NCBI GenBank assembly: GCA_016711105.1
Contig: JADJTO010000011.1
Coordinates: 30,057-94,056 of the forward strand
From: Micropruina sp.
GTDB lineage: Bacteria; Actinomycetota; Actinomycetes; Propionibacteriales; Propionibacteriaceae
DNA length: 64,000 nucleotides
Direction: 5' to 3'
Part shown: piece after piece, positions 31,247 to 40,462 of the stretch
How positions within the stretch are numbered: position 1 is the stretch's first letter
Layout: each line of letters opens with the position of its first letter
Translations under genes and position numbers: made by a program
Notes under the pieces: model-generated
The model's input: the letters and a program-made list of their open reading frames with translations, nothing else
Databases searched by the model: none
What the model was told of the DNA's origin: nothing

Positions 31247-32371
31247 GTGACCCACCAGGCGCCCTGGCCGCCACCCCAGCCTGTGCCGCCGCACCCGTCC
31301 TGGTATCCGCCTGCCTCCGTCGGCCCCCCGGTTTCCGGCTTCGGGCCGGAGCCCTCGGGCTGGCCGCCGCCGGCCCCTGGCCGGCCGCCCGCCTCGGGCT
31401 GGCCCCCGCCACCCCCGCGGCAGCCGGGGCGTCCGATCGGTGGCCTGCTGTTTATCGTGGCCGTCCTGGGCATCGTGCTAGCGCTTGGCGTCAACAGCCT
31501 GATCGTGCCCGTGGTTAGAAGCCGCCTCCTGCCGCCGGTCCCATCGGCCAGCAGCGGGGCCCCGAGCCCGGCCGCGTCCGACTCACCAACGCCTCGTCCC
31601 AGTTCACCGCCTCCCTCCCCGGGCGCTGACGCTCCCAGGCTGGACGGAGCTCCGACCACTGGCTTCACCAAGTTCGGCCTCTCAGACAACCGGCTCTACA
31701 ACCTGATGTGGCGCCGCGGCGAGGGGAGCGCCCAGTGCGAGCAACTCACGGTGACAGCACCGTCAGTCTCGGCGGCGAAACTCACCACGTACGGCAAGAG
31801 CGTGATCGACTGCCTGCTGGCGTTGCACCGGCCCCAGGCAAAGGCCCAAGGGTTCACCATTGATACCCCGAAGTTCGTCACCTTCGCCGGGACCGAGCGA
31901 ACGGCCTGCGGGGTCATCGCCGACGAGCAGGTCGGCGTCTACTGCGGCCGAAACAAGACCATCTACATCTCCACCGTGGCCGACGACTGGAAGAACACCT
32001 ACCGCGGCGCACGGTTGGGCTACCTGTGGGTGATCTCGCATGAGTTCGCCCATCACCTTCAGGCCAGTACCGGGTTGCTGCGCGACAGTGACTCAAAAGA
32101 TCTGAAGGAGAGCCGCCGAATCGAACTGATGGCCAACTGCGCCTCCGGCGTGTTCTTCGGTGCGGTCTGGACGCAGCTGGGCGGCGGTCCGGTGGAGTAC
32201 AAACAACTGCGCAGCGCCCTGCAATCCACCTACGCAAACGAGGTCCCGGGGCGGGGTACGCATGGTTCCCCGGCCAGCGCCGTGCTCTGGTTCGACCGAG
32301 GATTCAAGCACGAGTACGCGGCCTATGCCCGCTGCAACACCTTCCGTGCACCCTCCAGCGAGGTTCGCTGA
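31247..32371 (+). CDS. Membrane-anchored neutral zinc metallopeptidase
   Basis: 374 aa, GTG start. Residues 1-65 are proline/glycine-rich, followed by one transmembrane helix (GGLLFIVAVLGIVLALGVNS) and a Ser/Pro linker. The extracytoplasmic domain has VISHEFAHHLQ, the HExxH zinc site, and RRIELMANC, whose Glu is the third ligand; this is the YpfJ-type putative neutral zinc metallopeptidase family. Cysteines in TACGV, YCGRN and MANCAS may form disulfides. The likely role is proteolysis at the cell surface. It is divergent from the YqeY-like gene. Confidence 0.84.
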   Translation: MTHQAPWPPPQPVPPHPSWYPPASVGPPVSGFGPEPSGWPPPAPGRPPASGWPPPPPRQPGRPIGGLLFIVAVLGIVLALGVNSLIVPVVRSRLLPPVPSASSGAPSPAASDSPTPRPSSPPPSPGADAPRLDGAPTTGFTKFGLSDNRLYNLMWRRGEGSAQCEQLTVTAPSVSAAKLTTYGKSVIDCLLALHRPQAKAQGFTIDTPKFVTFAGTERTACGVIADEQVGVYCGRNKTIYISTVADDWKNTYRGARLGYLWVISHEFAHHLQASTGLLRDSDSKDLKESRRIELMANCASGVFFGAVWTQLGGGPVEYKQLRSALQSTYANEVPGRGTHGSPASAVLWFDRGFKHEYAAYARCNTFRAPSSEVR

Positions 32372-32441
32372 GCTTGTGCCGGACGTCCGCGCCCTCCCGA
32401 CCTGGCCGGTCGGTGGCGGTGAAATGTCATGCTTTAGCCGC

Positions 32442-32458
32442 CAGGTTCCCCTAACCTG
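32442..32458. promoter_or_regulatory. Palindrome upstream of metY, DtxR-box-like
   Basis: CAGGTT, CCCCT, AACCTG lies 31 bases before the metY start. The half-sites AGGTT and CTAACCT resemble the iron-box half-sites of DtxR/IdeR. It may equally be the site of a TetR-type regulator of sulfur metabolism. Confidence 0.3.
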
Positions 32459-32489
32459 ACACTCCAGCCTATGCAGTGAAGAGAGAGCC

Positions 32490-33773
32490 GTGAGCTTCCA
32501 GCCCGAGACCCTGGCCGTCCACGCCGGCCAGGAGGACGCCGACCCGGCCACCAACGCCCGGGCCGTGCCGATCTACCAGACCACGTCGTACGTGTTCGAT
32601 GACACCCAGCACGCCGCGGACCTGTTCGCGCTCAAGGTGTCAGGCAACATCTACACCCGGATCATGAACCCGACCCAGTCGGTCTTCGAGGCGCGGATGA
32701 CAGCTCTGGAGGGTGGCGTGGGAGCCCTCGCGACGGCGTCGGGTGCCGCCGCCATCACCTACGCGGTGCTCAACCTGACCTACACCGGCGACAACATCGT
32801 CGCCCTCTCCACCCTCTACGGCGGCACCTACGCCCTCTTCGCCCACACCCTCCCGCAGTACGGCATCGAGGTGCGCTTCGTCGACCCCGAGAAGCCGGAA
32901 GAGCTGGCCCGCTACGTCGATGAGAAGACCAAGCTGGTCTTCGGCGAGACCATCGGCAACCCGCTGGTCAACGTGATCGATCTGGATGCCTGGTCGGCCG
33001 CCGCGCACTCCTTCGGGCTGCCGTTCATCGTCGACAACACCGTGCCCACCCCGTATCTGTGCCGCGTCTTCGAGCACGGTGTGGACGTGGCCGTCCACTC
33101 GGCCACCAAGTACATCGGTGGCCACGGCACGTCGGTCGGCGGCGTCATCGTCGACTCCGGGAACTTCGACTGGGCCGCTCACAGCGACCGCTTCCCGGGC
33201 CTGACCAAGCCTGATCACGCCTACCACGAAGTCGTCTGGACCGAAGCCGTCGGCAATCTCGCCTACATCATCCGGGCTCGGACGGTGCTGCTGCGCAACA
33301 CCGGTGCCGCCGTGGCCCCGCTGAACTCCTGGCTGTTCCTGCAAGGTCTGGAGACGCTGCACCTACGGATGGAACGCCACAGCTCGAACGCGCTCGCCGT
33401 CGCCAAGTACCTGGAAGCCCATCCGGCGGTCTCCTGGGTGAACTACCCGGGGCTGACCTCCAGCCCCTGGCATGAGATCGGTAACCGCGTCCTCACCGGT
33501 CACGGTTTCAGCGGCATCGTCTCCTTCGGGCTCAAGGCCGGACGAGAGGCCGGCTCGCGGTTCGTGGAGTCGCTCAACCTCTTCAGCCACCTGGCCAACA
33601 TCGGGGACGCGAAGTCGCTGGTGATCCACAACGCCTCGACCACGCATTCCCAGTTGACCGAGGACGAGTTGAAGGCCGCCGGCGTCGCCCCCGAAATGGT
33701 GCGGCTCAGTCTGGGTATCGAGCACCCGGACGACCTGATCGCTGACCTCGAGCAGGCACTTGCCCAGTTCTGA
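32490..33773 (+). CDS. metY: O-acetylhomoserine sulfhydrylase (aminocarboxypropyltransferase)
   Basis: 427 aa, GTG start after GAGAGAG. A PLP enzyme of the Cys/Met metabolism family. LAVHAGQEDADPATNARAVP and QTTSYVFDD are its N-terminal marks, Lys in HSATKYIGGHGTS binds PLP, YTRIMNPTQ supplies the phosphate-binding Tyr/Arg of the neighbouring subunit, and NASTTHSQLTEDELKAAGV is characteristic of MetY. It converts O-acetylhomoserine and sulfide to homocysteine. First gene of metY-metX-metW, with 4 bases to metX, so the product of metX is used directly. Confidence 0.94.
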   Translation: MSFQPETLAVHAGQEDADPATNARAVPIYQTTSYVFDDTQHAADLFALKVSGNIYTRIMNPTQSVFEARMTALEGGVGALATASGAAAITYAVLNLTYTGDNIVALSTLYGGTYALFAHTLPQYGIEVRFVDPEKPEELARYVDEKTKLVFGETIGNPLVNVIDLDAWSAAAHSFGLPFIVDNTVPTPYLCRVFEHGVDVAVHSATKYIGGHGTSVGGVIVDSGNFDWAAHSDRFPGLTKPDHAYHEVVWTEAVGNLAYIIRARTVLLRNTGAAVAPLNSWLFLQGLETLHLRMERHSSNALAVAKYLEAHPAVSWVNYPGLTSSPWHEIGNRVLTGHGFSGIVSFGLKAGREAGSRFVESLNLFSHLANIGDAKSLVIHNASTTHSQLTEDELKAAGVAPEMVRLSLGIEHPDDLIADLEQALAQF

Positions 33774-33777
33774 TGCG

Positions 33778-34920
33778 ATGAATGACTCCGGTTCGGTGGG
33801 CATCGTCTCCACCCAGACCGTGCGGCTGTTCACCGCGGACGACCCGCTGGTGCTGGCCAGCGGGGCAACGCTGGGCCCGATCGACGTCGCCTTTGAGACC
33901 TACGGCACGCTGAGCCCGAACGCCGACAACGCGGTGATGATTCTGCATGCCTTGACCGGGGACGCGCACGCGGCGGGTTGGCACGAGGGGGCCCGCCGTC
34001 CGGGCTGGTGGGACAACCTGATCGGCCCGGGCAAGCCCCTGGACACGGATCGCTTCTTCGTGGTCTGCGCCAACCTGCTCGGCGGCTGCCAGGGCACCAC
34101 GGGCCCGTCCTCGGTCAATCCGGCCACGGGTCGGCTTTATGGCCTGGACTTCCCCGTCCTGGCGATGAGCGACTTCGTGGCCGTGCATCGAGCGCTGGTC
34201 CGGCACCTGGGCATCACCAGGCTGCTGGCGGCGCTCGGCGGATCGCTGGGCGGAATGCAGGTCCTCGAGTGGTCCTTGACCTACCCCGAGGAACTGGCGA
34301 ACGCGTTGATCATCGCCGCGTCCTCCCGGCTCACCGCGCAGAACATCGCCTTCTCGGCGGTGGCCCGCCGCGCGATCATGACCGATCCGAACTTCCACGA
34401 GGGCCGCTACTCCGAAGCGGGGGTGATCCCCAACGGTGGCCTGTCGATCGCTCGGATGATGGCGCACATCACCTACCTCTCCGAGGAGGCGTTGAGCGAG
34501 AAGTTCGGCCGCAACCCGCACCCGGACGCCGGCAAGCCCGGGTTCGGGATCGACTTCGCGGTGGAGAGCTACCTCTCGTATCAGGGGAACGCGTTCCTGG
34601 AACGCTTCGATGCGCTGTCCTACCTGTATCTGACCCGGGTGATGGACTATTTCGACCCGTTCGAGCACCCGACGGCGTCGGTGGCCCGGGTGCAAGCACA
34701 TCCGCTGCGGTTCTTGGTGATCTCCTTCGCCACAGACTGGCGCTTCAGCAGCATGCACTCGCGTCGGATCGTGCGTCGCCTGGTCAACGCCGGCCAGCCG
34801 GTCAGCTTCCGGGAGATCCCCTCCACCTGGGGCCATGACTCCTTCCTGCTCGAAATCGAGTCCTACCACGCGACCGTCCGCGCCTTCCTTGATCGTGCGC
34901 TCGAGGAGGGAACCCGATGA
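33778..34920 (+). CDS. metX: Homoserine O-acetyltransferase
   Basis: 380 aa from the ATG at 33778; a TTG at 33760 would overlap metY. Alpha/beta-hydrolase fold with the MetX marks VAFETYGTLSPNADNAVMI, HALTGDAHAAG, NLLGGCQGTTGPSSVNP and the nucleophile elbow GGSLGGMQVLEW. The triad acid is in ISFATDWRF and the His in WGHDSFLLE. It transfers acetyl from acetyl-CoA to homoserine, making the metY substrate. It overlaps metW by ATGA. No RBS is seen just upstream, fitting translational coupling to metY. Confidence 0.93.
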   Translation: MNDSGSVGIVSTQTVRLFTADDPLVLASGATLGPIDVAFETYGTLSPNADNAVMILHALTGDAHAAGWHEGARRPGWWDNLIGPGKPLDTDRFFVVCANLLGGCQGTTGPSSVNPATGRLYGLDFPVLAMSDFVAVHRALVRHLGITRLLAALGGSLGGMQVLEWSLTYPEELANALIIAASSRLTAQNIAFSAVARRAIMTDPNFHEGRYSEAGVIPNGGLSIARMMAHITYLSEEALSEKFGRNPHPDAGKPGFGIDFAVESYLSYQGNAFLERFDALSYLYLTRVMDYFDPFEHPTASVARVQAHPLRFLVISFATDWRFSSMHSRRIVRRLVNAGQPVSFREIPSTWGHDSFLLEIESYHATVRAFLDRALEEGTR

Positions 34921-35516
34921 CGTTGCGCCCCGATCTTGCTCTGGTCGCCGAGCTGATTCCGACCGGCAGCCGGGTGCTCGACCTCGGCTGCGGTGGGGGA
35001 GCCCTGCTGCATCACCTCGCCGAAGAGTCCGGTTGTAGCGGCATCGGCGTGGAGATCGACCCCGACGCCGTGCTGGAAGCGCTCCGGGTCGGCGTGTCGG
35101 TGATCGAGCTGGACATCGACCGTCAGTTGGACGCCTTCGCGCCCCGCTCCTTCGACGTCGTGGTGCTGTCGCGGACGCTGCAAACAATTCGGCGGCCCGA
35201 AGAGGTTCTGCAGGAGATGTCGCGGATCGGGGATCTGCTCATCGTCTCAGTGCCCAACTTCGGGTGGTGGGGTCACCGGCTCCGGCTTCTGACCGGTCGG
35301 ATGCCGATGTCGAAAGAGCTTCCCTACGCCTGGTACAACACGCCCAACCTGCGCTTCACCACCCTGGCAGACCTCGAAGACCTCTTCGCCAGCCTCGACC
35401 TGACCGTGCAGCGACGGATCACGCTGACCGTGAAGGGCGCGCCGTTGACGGTGATCGATCGGGCCGCGAACCTGATGGCCGGCGCCGCCGTCTACGTGTT
35501 GTCACCCTCTCGCTAG
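34917..35516 (+). CDS. metW: Methionine biosynthesis protein MetW
   Basis: 199 aa; the ATG overlaps the metX stop. A SAM-binding Rossmann fold with VLDLGCGGGALLHHL and IGVEIDPDAVLEALR, then VIELDIDRQLDAF and VVVLSRTLQTIRRPEEVL, plus SVPNFGWWGHRLRLL and RMPMSKELPYAWYNTPN, which are specific to MetW. MetW proteins act with MetX; in several bacteria they are needed for its activity. The frame is intact and length normal. Two hairpins follow. Confidence 0.92.
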   Translation: MTLRPDLALVAELIPTGSRVLDLGCGGGALLHHLAEESGCSGIGVEIDPDAVLEALRVGVSVIELDIDRQLDAFAPRSFDVVVLSRTLQTIRRPEEVLQEMSRIGDLLIVSVPNFGWWGHRLRLLTGRMPMSKELPYAWYNTPNLRFTTLADLEDLFASLDLTVQRRITLTVKGAPLTVIDRAANLMAGAAVYVLSPSR

Positions 35517-35557
35517 AACGCGCCGGTCCGACTCAGCCAGGCATCGCCCCCTCAGAG

Positions 35558-35584
35558 GGTGATGATTCCTGTGGAATCATCACC
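35558..35584 (+). terminator. Hairpin after metW, first of a pair
   Basis: GGTGATGATTCC and GGAATCATCACC form a perfect 12-bp stem with a TGT loop, 41 bases after the metW stop. Likely terminator of the methionine operon. Confidence 0.55.
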
Positions 35585-35641
35585 GGTCGCCGACCCGGTG
35601 AGTCCCGGCGTTGCCTGTGGAATCGCCCTCGGTCGGACCAT

Positions 35642-35662
35642 CGTGATTCCACAGGAATCACG
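35642..35662 (+). repeat. Second GGAATC hairpin downstream of metW
   Basis: CGTGATTCC and GGAATCACG form a 9-bp stem with ACA loop. Its core is the reverse complement of the first hairpin core, and a third CTGTGGAATC lies between them, so the region is a cluster of related palindromic units. Confidence 0.45.
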
Positions 35663-35803
35663 CCCAACTGGCGATTGACGACGGCGAAACCGGGGTCTTT
35701 GCGGAGGCGTTGAGCGACAACGAAAAAGTTCTTTGGGTGTTTGTGTCCGAATCGGGCCGGTTTGAGGCTTATGGCTAGTGAAGGGAATCAACGAGGAGGA
35801 AGC

Positions 35804-37333
35804 ATGACGAAGGTAGGAAGCGGGCCCGCAGCGCGGCGATGGCGGCCCACGCTCAGGAGCACGGGTCCCGACAGGGGTTTCGTGAGGCCGACGCATCCAT
35901 TGGAGCTGCCGCTCTTCGCGGAACTTGCGATGGCTCGGTGCGTTCAGTCAACCGATTCGTTCGGTGACGAGCCGGAGGAGTCCGCCCCGGGTGCCCCGGG
36001 CGGCAGATCCGTGGACTGGTCACTGGTCGCGCAGTTGCGGGCTGAGGTAGCCCTCCGTTTGGTGGGGGTGGTTGTGGATCTCCGTGTCGATGCTGCTGTG
36101 CTGGAGGCTCAGGGGTGGGTCCTGATCCGACGTCTCGTGGACGAGGACGCAGATGACGCGTTGGCCCGGACAGGTACGGTCCGGTCCGTCGCCCAGATGG
36201 AGGCCCTGGCGCAGGCTGTGTTCGACGCGTGCTTCCGGCTGGGGCGTCTCCAGCCGCTGGTGGACGACCCGACGGTGGAGAACATCATGATCAACGGCTG
36301 CGACCGGGTGATGGTGGAACGATCGGACGGCACGTTGGAGATGGTCGCGCCGGTGGCCGAGAGCGACGAGGAGCTGACGCACTTGGTTTCCTTCATTGCC
36401 TCCAAGGCCGACAACCCACGAGCGTTCACCCCTAGCTCCCCATCACTGCACCTGACTTTGCCGGGCGGGGCCCGGCTGGCCGCTGCCCGGGACACCGCCC
36501 GGCCGTCGGTGGTGATCCGACGGCACCGGGTCCGGGCTGTCCGCCTGGAGGACATGGTGGAGTGGGGGAGCGTGTCGCCGACCATGGCACCGTTCCTCGC
36601 CGCCGCGATGCGGTCACGGCTGTCGATCGTGCTCACTGGTGCGCAGGGTGCGGGCAAGACCACGGCTCTGCGGGCGTTGAGCGCTGAAATCGATGCGGAC
36701 GAAGTTGTCGGCACGTTCGAGTCCGAGTTCGAACTGTTCTTGCATGAGCTGCCGGAGCAGCACCGCATTGTCATTGCGTGGGAGTCACGGGAAGGGTCAG
36801 GGGAACTGAATGGCGGCAAGCCGGCCGGGTCCCGCACGACGGCTGAGCAGATCATCGACAGTTTCCGCTTCCGGCTCGACCGGCAGATCCTGGGTGAGAT
36901 TCGCGGGCCAGAATTGTGGTCGATGGTGAAGCTGATGGAGTCCGGCTCTGGTTCCATTTCCACGACGCACGCCGCGAACGCGGCCTCCGCGATGCGCAAG
37001 CTCATCACGTGCGCGATGGAAGCGGGCCCGCAGATCAGCCAGGAGTTGGCGGCGAGCAAACTGGCCAACACCATCGACCTGGTCGTCCACCTGTCGTGTG
37101 AGGTAATCCGTGAAGGCGGCGAGTCACGCAAACGGCGCTACGTCGAGGAGGTCCTTCACATCAGGCCTGTTGAGGGGCAGGCCGGCTATACCGCCTCCGC
37201 AGTGTTCCGACGAATCCCTGGGCAGTGTGCTGTTGCGAACGCCTGGGAAGACGACCTGATGAAGCGACTGGAGGCGGACGGGTTTGACCCGTCTGACTTC
37301 AAGACTGAACTGGCCCTCTACCGGGAAAGCTAG
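35804..37333 (+). CDS. CpaF/TadA-family secretion ATPase, orphan
   Basis: 509 aa from the ATG at 35804 with GAGGAGGA upstream. The family's N-terminal segment FRLGRLQPLVDDPTVENIMI and MINGCDRVMVER is followed by the ATPase core: Walker A LTGAQGAGKTTALRAL (about 275-290), Asp box-like FESEFELFLHEL, and the Walker B/His-box region QILGEIRGPELWSMVKLME with STTHAANAASAMRKLITCA. These hexameric ATPases power Tad/type II-like pili or conjugative secretion. No TadB/C, pilin or SAF genes are adjacent, so the protein is isolated; conjugative plasmids and integrative elements of actinobacteria often carry such genes, and this may be a remnant of one. Confidence 0.84.
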   Translation: MTKVGSGPAARRWRPTLRSTGPDRGFVRPTHPLELPLFAELAMARCVQSTDSFGDEPEESAPGAPGGRSVDWSLVAQLRAEVALRLVGVVVDLRVDAAVLEAQGWVLIRRLVDEDADDALARTGTVRSVAQMEALAQAVFDACFRLGRLQPLVDDPTVENIMINGCDRVMVERSDGTLEMVAPVAESDEELTHLVSFIASKADNPRAFTPSSPSLHLTLPGGARLAAARDTARPSVVIRRHRVRAVRLEDMVEWGSVSPTMAPFLAAAMRSRLSIVLTGAQGAGKTTALRALSAEIDADEVVGTFESEFELFLHELPEQHRIVIAWESREGSGELNGGKPAGSRTTAEQIIDSFRFRLDRQILGEIRGPELWSMVKLMESGSGSISTTHAANAASAMRKLITCAMEAGPQISQELAASKLANTIDLVVHLSCEVIREGGESRKRRYVEEVLHIRPVEGQAGYTASAVFRRIPGQCAVANAWEDDLMKRLEADGFDPSDFKTELALYRES

Positions 37334-37385
37334 CCGGGCTTTCGGGCAATTTTCTCTGGGTCTGCTCGCGGGGCGGCGGCGTCCT

Positions 37386-37411
37386 GCGGTGGTGAGACGT
37401 GACACCACCGC
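37386..37411. terminator. Hairpin between convergent cpaF-like and exonuclease genes
   Basis: GCGGTGGTG and CACCACCGC form a perfect 9-bp stem with an 8-base loop, 52 bases after the ATPase stop. It can serve both convergent genes. Confidence 0.5.
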
Positions 37412-37471
37412 CTGTCCGTAAGGTCGCGCCGCACCGCCTGCAGAGTGAATTGCAGACGTCCGGGGGCAGGG

Positions 37472-38378
37472 TCAGCCCGCCATCGCCTTGAGGATTCGGT
37501 CGGCCGACCCACCCAGGTTCAGCAGTTCGGTCAGGGCTGCGAAGTTCTCCGGATCGGCCGGTGTGCGACGCAACACCAGGTCGTCGGCGGTGACTCCGAC
37601 TGGGACGTCCGTTCGCACCCGGACGACCTCGCGGGCAGCCGCCAGGTAGTCCACGGCAGCGCCCAGCTTGGCCGCCAAACCAGCCGACAACCGTCCCTGG
37701 CTGGCCGCTTCGAGGACGCCCTCCAGGTCGACGTGGTCGCGGATCAGCTGGGAGGCGGTCTTGTCGCCGATCCCGGAAACGCCGGGCAGCCCGTCCGAGG
37801 CATCGCCGCGAAGCGTGGCGAAGTCGGCGTAGCCGGCGCCGATGATGCCGTACTTGTCCAGCAGGGTAGCATCGGTGACGCGCTCGTGGCGGGCAACCCC
37901 CCGGGTCACTGACAGCACCCGCACCCCGCGGCTGTCGTCAACGAGTTGGAACAGATCCCGGTCACCGGTGACGATGTCGACCGGCATCGTGGCGGACGTG
38001 GCCAGAGTGCCGATCACGTCGTCGGCCTCGAACCCGTCCACCCCGAGGATCGGGATCGAGGGCGTCCAACACCCCGCGGATCAACGGCACCTGCGGCGTC
38101 AGCTCGTCCGGCACCACCTCGACGTCCCCGCCCAACACCCGGTGCGCCTTGTAGCTGGGCACCAGCTCAACCCGCCAGGCCGGACGCCAGTCGTTGTCCC
38201 AGCAGGCAGCGGCGTGGGTCGGCCGGTACTCGGTGATGAACCGGGCCATGAAGTCCAGCAAGCCCCGGACTGCGTTCACCGGGCGTCCATCAGCCCCGGT
38301 CAGCGAGGACGGCAAACCGAAGAATGCACGGAAATACAGCGACGCGGTGTCAAAAAGTTGCAGGGAATCGCTGTTCAT
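37472..38378 (-). pseudogene. 5'-3' exonuclease (Pol I N-terminal-like), frameshifted
   Basis: The start (MNSDSLQLFDTASLYFRAFF) and CWDNDWRPAWRVELVPSYKA are in one frame; near 38050 the frame changes and the protein goes on as DGFEADDVIGTLAT, IVTGDRDLFQLVDD, GDASDGLPGVSGIGDKTASQ. Together they give a 300-aa 5'-3' exonuclease with the acidic metal-binding residues and helix-hairpin-helix of the FEN-like family. The expected joint is LIRGVLDALGIPILGVDGFE; the DNA lacks two bases (or has one extra) in CTCGATCCCGATC. The free-standing enzyme processes flaps and RNA primers. Probably intact in the organism if the indel is a consensus error. Confidence 0.75.
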
Positions 38379-38403
38379 CGGCCAATAGTGCCACGATTGC
38401 CAG

Positions 38404-38841
38404 ATGGAGAGTACCGACCACCAGATCTTGTCGCTATTGGCCCGAGACGGTCGGATGTCCTACACCGACATCGGTCGGGAAACGGGATTGTCCACCTCGG
38501 CCGCTCAGCAACGGGTGCGTCGGCTGGAGCAGCGGGGCGTGATCACGGGCTATCAGGCACAGATCGACCCCGAGTCCCTGGGCCTGATGCTGACCGCGTT
38601 CGTGTCGATCAAGGCCTCCGATCCGGCCACCGAAGACGCGGTCCCGGCCAAGCTGGAGCACCTCACCCAGATCAGCTCCTGTTACTCCGTGGCCGGTGAT
38701 GCCAGCCACCTCCTCGTCGTCCAGGTCGCCACGCCGGGGGACCTGGAGGCCCTGCTCGGCCAGATTCGCACGGCTGCGGCGGTGCAGACCCACACCACCT
38801 TGGTCTTGTCGGTGCCCTTCCAACACCGACCGATCACCTGA
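38404..38841 (+). CDS. Lrp/AsnC-family transcriptional regulator
   Basis: 145 aa. An N-terminal winged HTH (DHQILSLLARDGRMSYTDIG, STSAAQQRVRRLEQRGVITG) is followed by an AsnC effector domain (IDPESLGLMLTAFVSIKASD and VAGDASHLLVVQVATPGDLE) with the RAM fold that binds amino acids. Lrp-type proteins assemble as octamers and sense leucine, lysine or other amino acids. It is divergent from the exonuclease gene with 25 bp between starts, so its promoter overlaps that of its neighbour; its targets are unknown. Confidence 0.88.
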   Translation: MESTDHQILSLLARDGRMSYTDIGRETGLSTSAAQQRVRRLEQRGVITGYQAQIDPESLGLMLTAFVSIKASDPATEDAVPAKLEHLTQISSCYSVAGDASHLLVVQVATPGDLEALLGQIRTAAAVQTHTTLVLSVPFQHRPIT

Positions 38842-38861
38842 GGCTCGCGTATTCTCTGCCC

Positions 38862-40395
38862 GTGGTCGATCGCCTGCGCACGCTTGCCTGGTGGCTCCGC
38901 ACGTCGCTGGCGCTGGGCGTCGGCATCCTGGCGGCCCTTGCCTTCCAGCCTGTCGGGTGGTGGCCGCTGATCTTCGTCGCCGTCGCTGGGTTCACGCTGC
39001 TCACCGCGACCGCCCGGGGCTGGGGGAGCGGCCTGCTGGCCGGCCTGTTCTTCGGGATCGGCTTCATGGCGATCGCGCTGACCTGGATGCAGGTGATCTT
39101 CGTCGAGGCGATGCTCGGCCTGGTCGCCTTGGAGTCCCTCTTCTACGCCGGTGTTGGCGCTTTGACCCGACTGGCCGCGGGCAGTCGGTTCTTCCCGCTG
39201 CTGGCCGCCGGGGCCTGGTCGGTGGGGGAGTTCGCCTTCTCCCGGTTCCCGTTCGAGGGCTTCGGGTGGATGCGCTTGGCTTACGCCGTGGTGGACACCC
39301 CGCTGGCCGGGTTGCTGCCCTTCGTAGGGGTCGCTGGCGTGAGCTTCCTCACCGCGCTGATCGGACAACTAGCCGCCCACGCCCTGCTCAACGCACCCCC
39401 CACCAGACGATGGCGGCCGGCCACCGCGGCGATGGCAATCTTCCTAGTGGGTTTCGGCGGGGCGCTCTATGGCCCCGGGGCCGCCGCCGGTTCGGTCTCG
39501 GTCGGGTACGTCCAGGGCAACGCACCAGGAGGCGGCGTCTACGGCTTGGGCACGCCCCGCGCGATCACGGTCAACCACGTCGCCGAGACGGAACGACTGG
39601 CGGCGCGGTTCCGCAGCGGGGAGCTGCCCACCCCCGACTTCGTCGTCTGGCCGGAGAACGGCACCGACATGGATCCCTCTGGACGCCACGACCGCCGCTC
39701 TCGTCGCCCGCGCTTTGGCTGCCGCCGGCATCCCGATCCTGGTGGGAACGATCACCGACGGCCCGGGGCCGAACGAGCGGCAGACCGCCAGCCTGTGGTG
39801 GCATCCGTCCCGTGGTGTGGAGGCGCGCTACGACAAGCGCAACATCGTCCCCTTCGGTGAATGGGTGCCCTACCGGGAGTTTCTGGAGCCGCTGTTTCCG
39901 GTGGTGTCCTATGTCGGGGCCCAGTCCGTGGCCGGGACGAAGCCGGGGGTGCTCGCGGTGACCCTCGATGATGGCCGCGGGGTCAGGGTGGGTGATCTGA
40001 TCTGCTTCGACGTCGCCTACGGCGAGACGGTGTATGACACGGTGCGGCATGGTGCTCAGGTCCTGATCGTGCAGAGCAGCAACGCGATGTACACCGGAAC
40101 CGGCCAGATCCATCAACAGTTCGCCATCACCCGCGCCCGGGCCGCCGAGTTGCGGCGGGAGATCCTCGTCGTGACCACGACCGGCACCTCCGGGCTGATC
40201 AACCCGGACGGTTCCGTGGTCTTCACCGCACCGGAAGCCCAGCCGGTCTCCGGGGTGCTCGACCTTCCGCTGCGCGACAACGTCACCCCGGCGACCTGGC
40301 TTGCCCCGATCCTCGACGCCGGGCTCCCGGTGATCACGCTGGTTGCCCTAGCAGGCACTCTGACCACGGCTCGCCGACGTTCACCCACCCCATAA
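38862..40395 (+). pseudogene. lnt: Apolipoprotein N-acyltransferase, frameshifted
   Basis: GTG start. The first part has six membrane segments (LALGVGILAALAFQPVGWW, ALTWMQVIFVEAMLGLVALE) and leads into the nitrilase-fold domain with Glu of VVWPENGTD. At about 39676 the frame shifts and continues LDATTAALVARALAAAGIPI, with Lys in RYDKRNIVPFGEWVP and Cys in VGDLICFDVAYGE, completing the Glu-Lys-Cys triad, and ends with a last membrane helix. Lnt adds the third acyl chain to lipoproteins in the membrane. Apart from one indel, every element is present and the length (510 aa) is normal, so an error in the sequence is the likelier cause. Confidence 0.82.
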
Positions 40396-40462
40396 AGGTC
40401 GGTCGCGGTTGCCCGGTACGGCAGAATGGGACGCGTTGTCCCCTCGACCCTCGGAGCGATCC

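Noticed and set aside
32372..32489. SAM-responsive riboswitch upstream of metY
   Set aside because: I looked for the conserved cores of SAM-I, SAM-II and SAM-IV types and could not find them; the leader is short.
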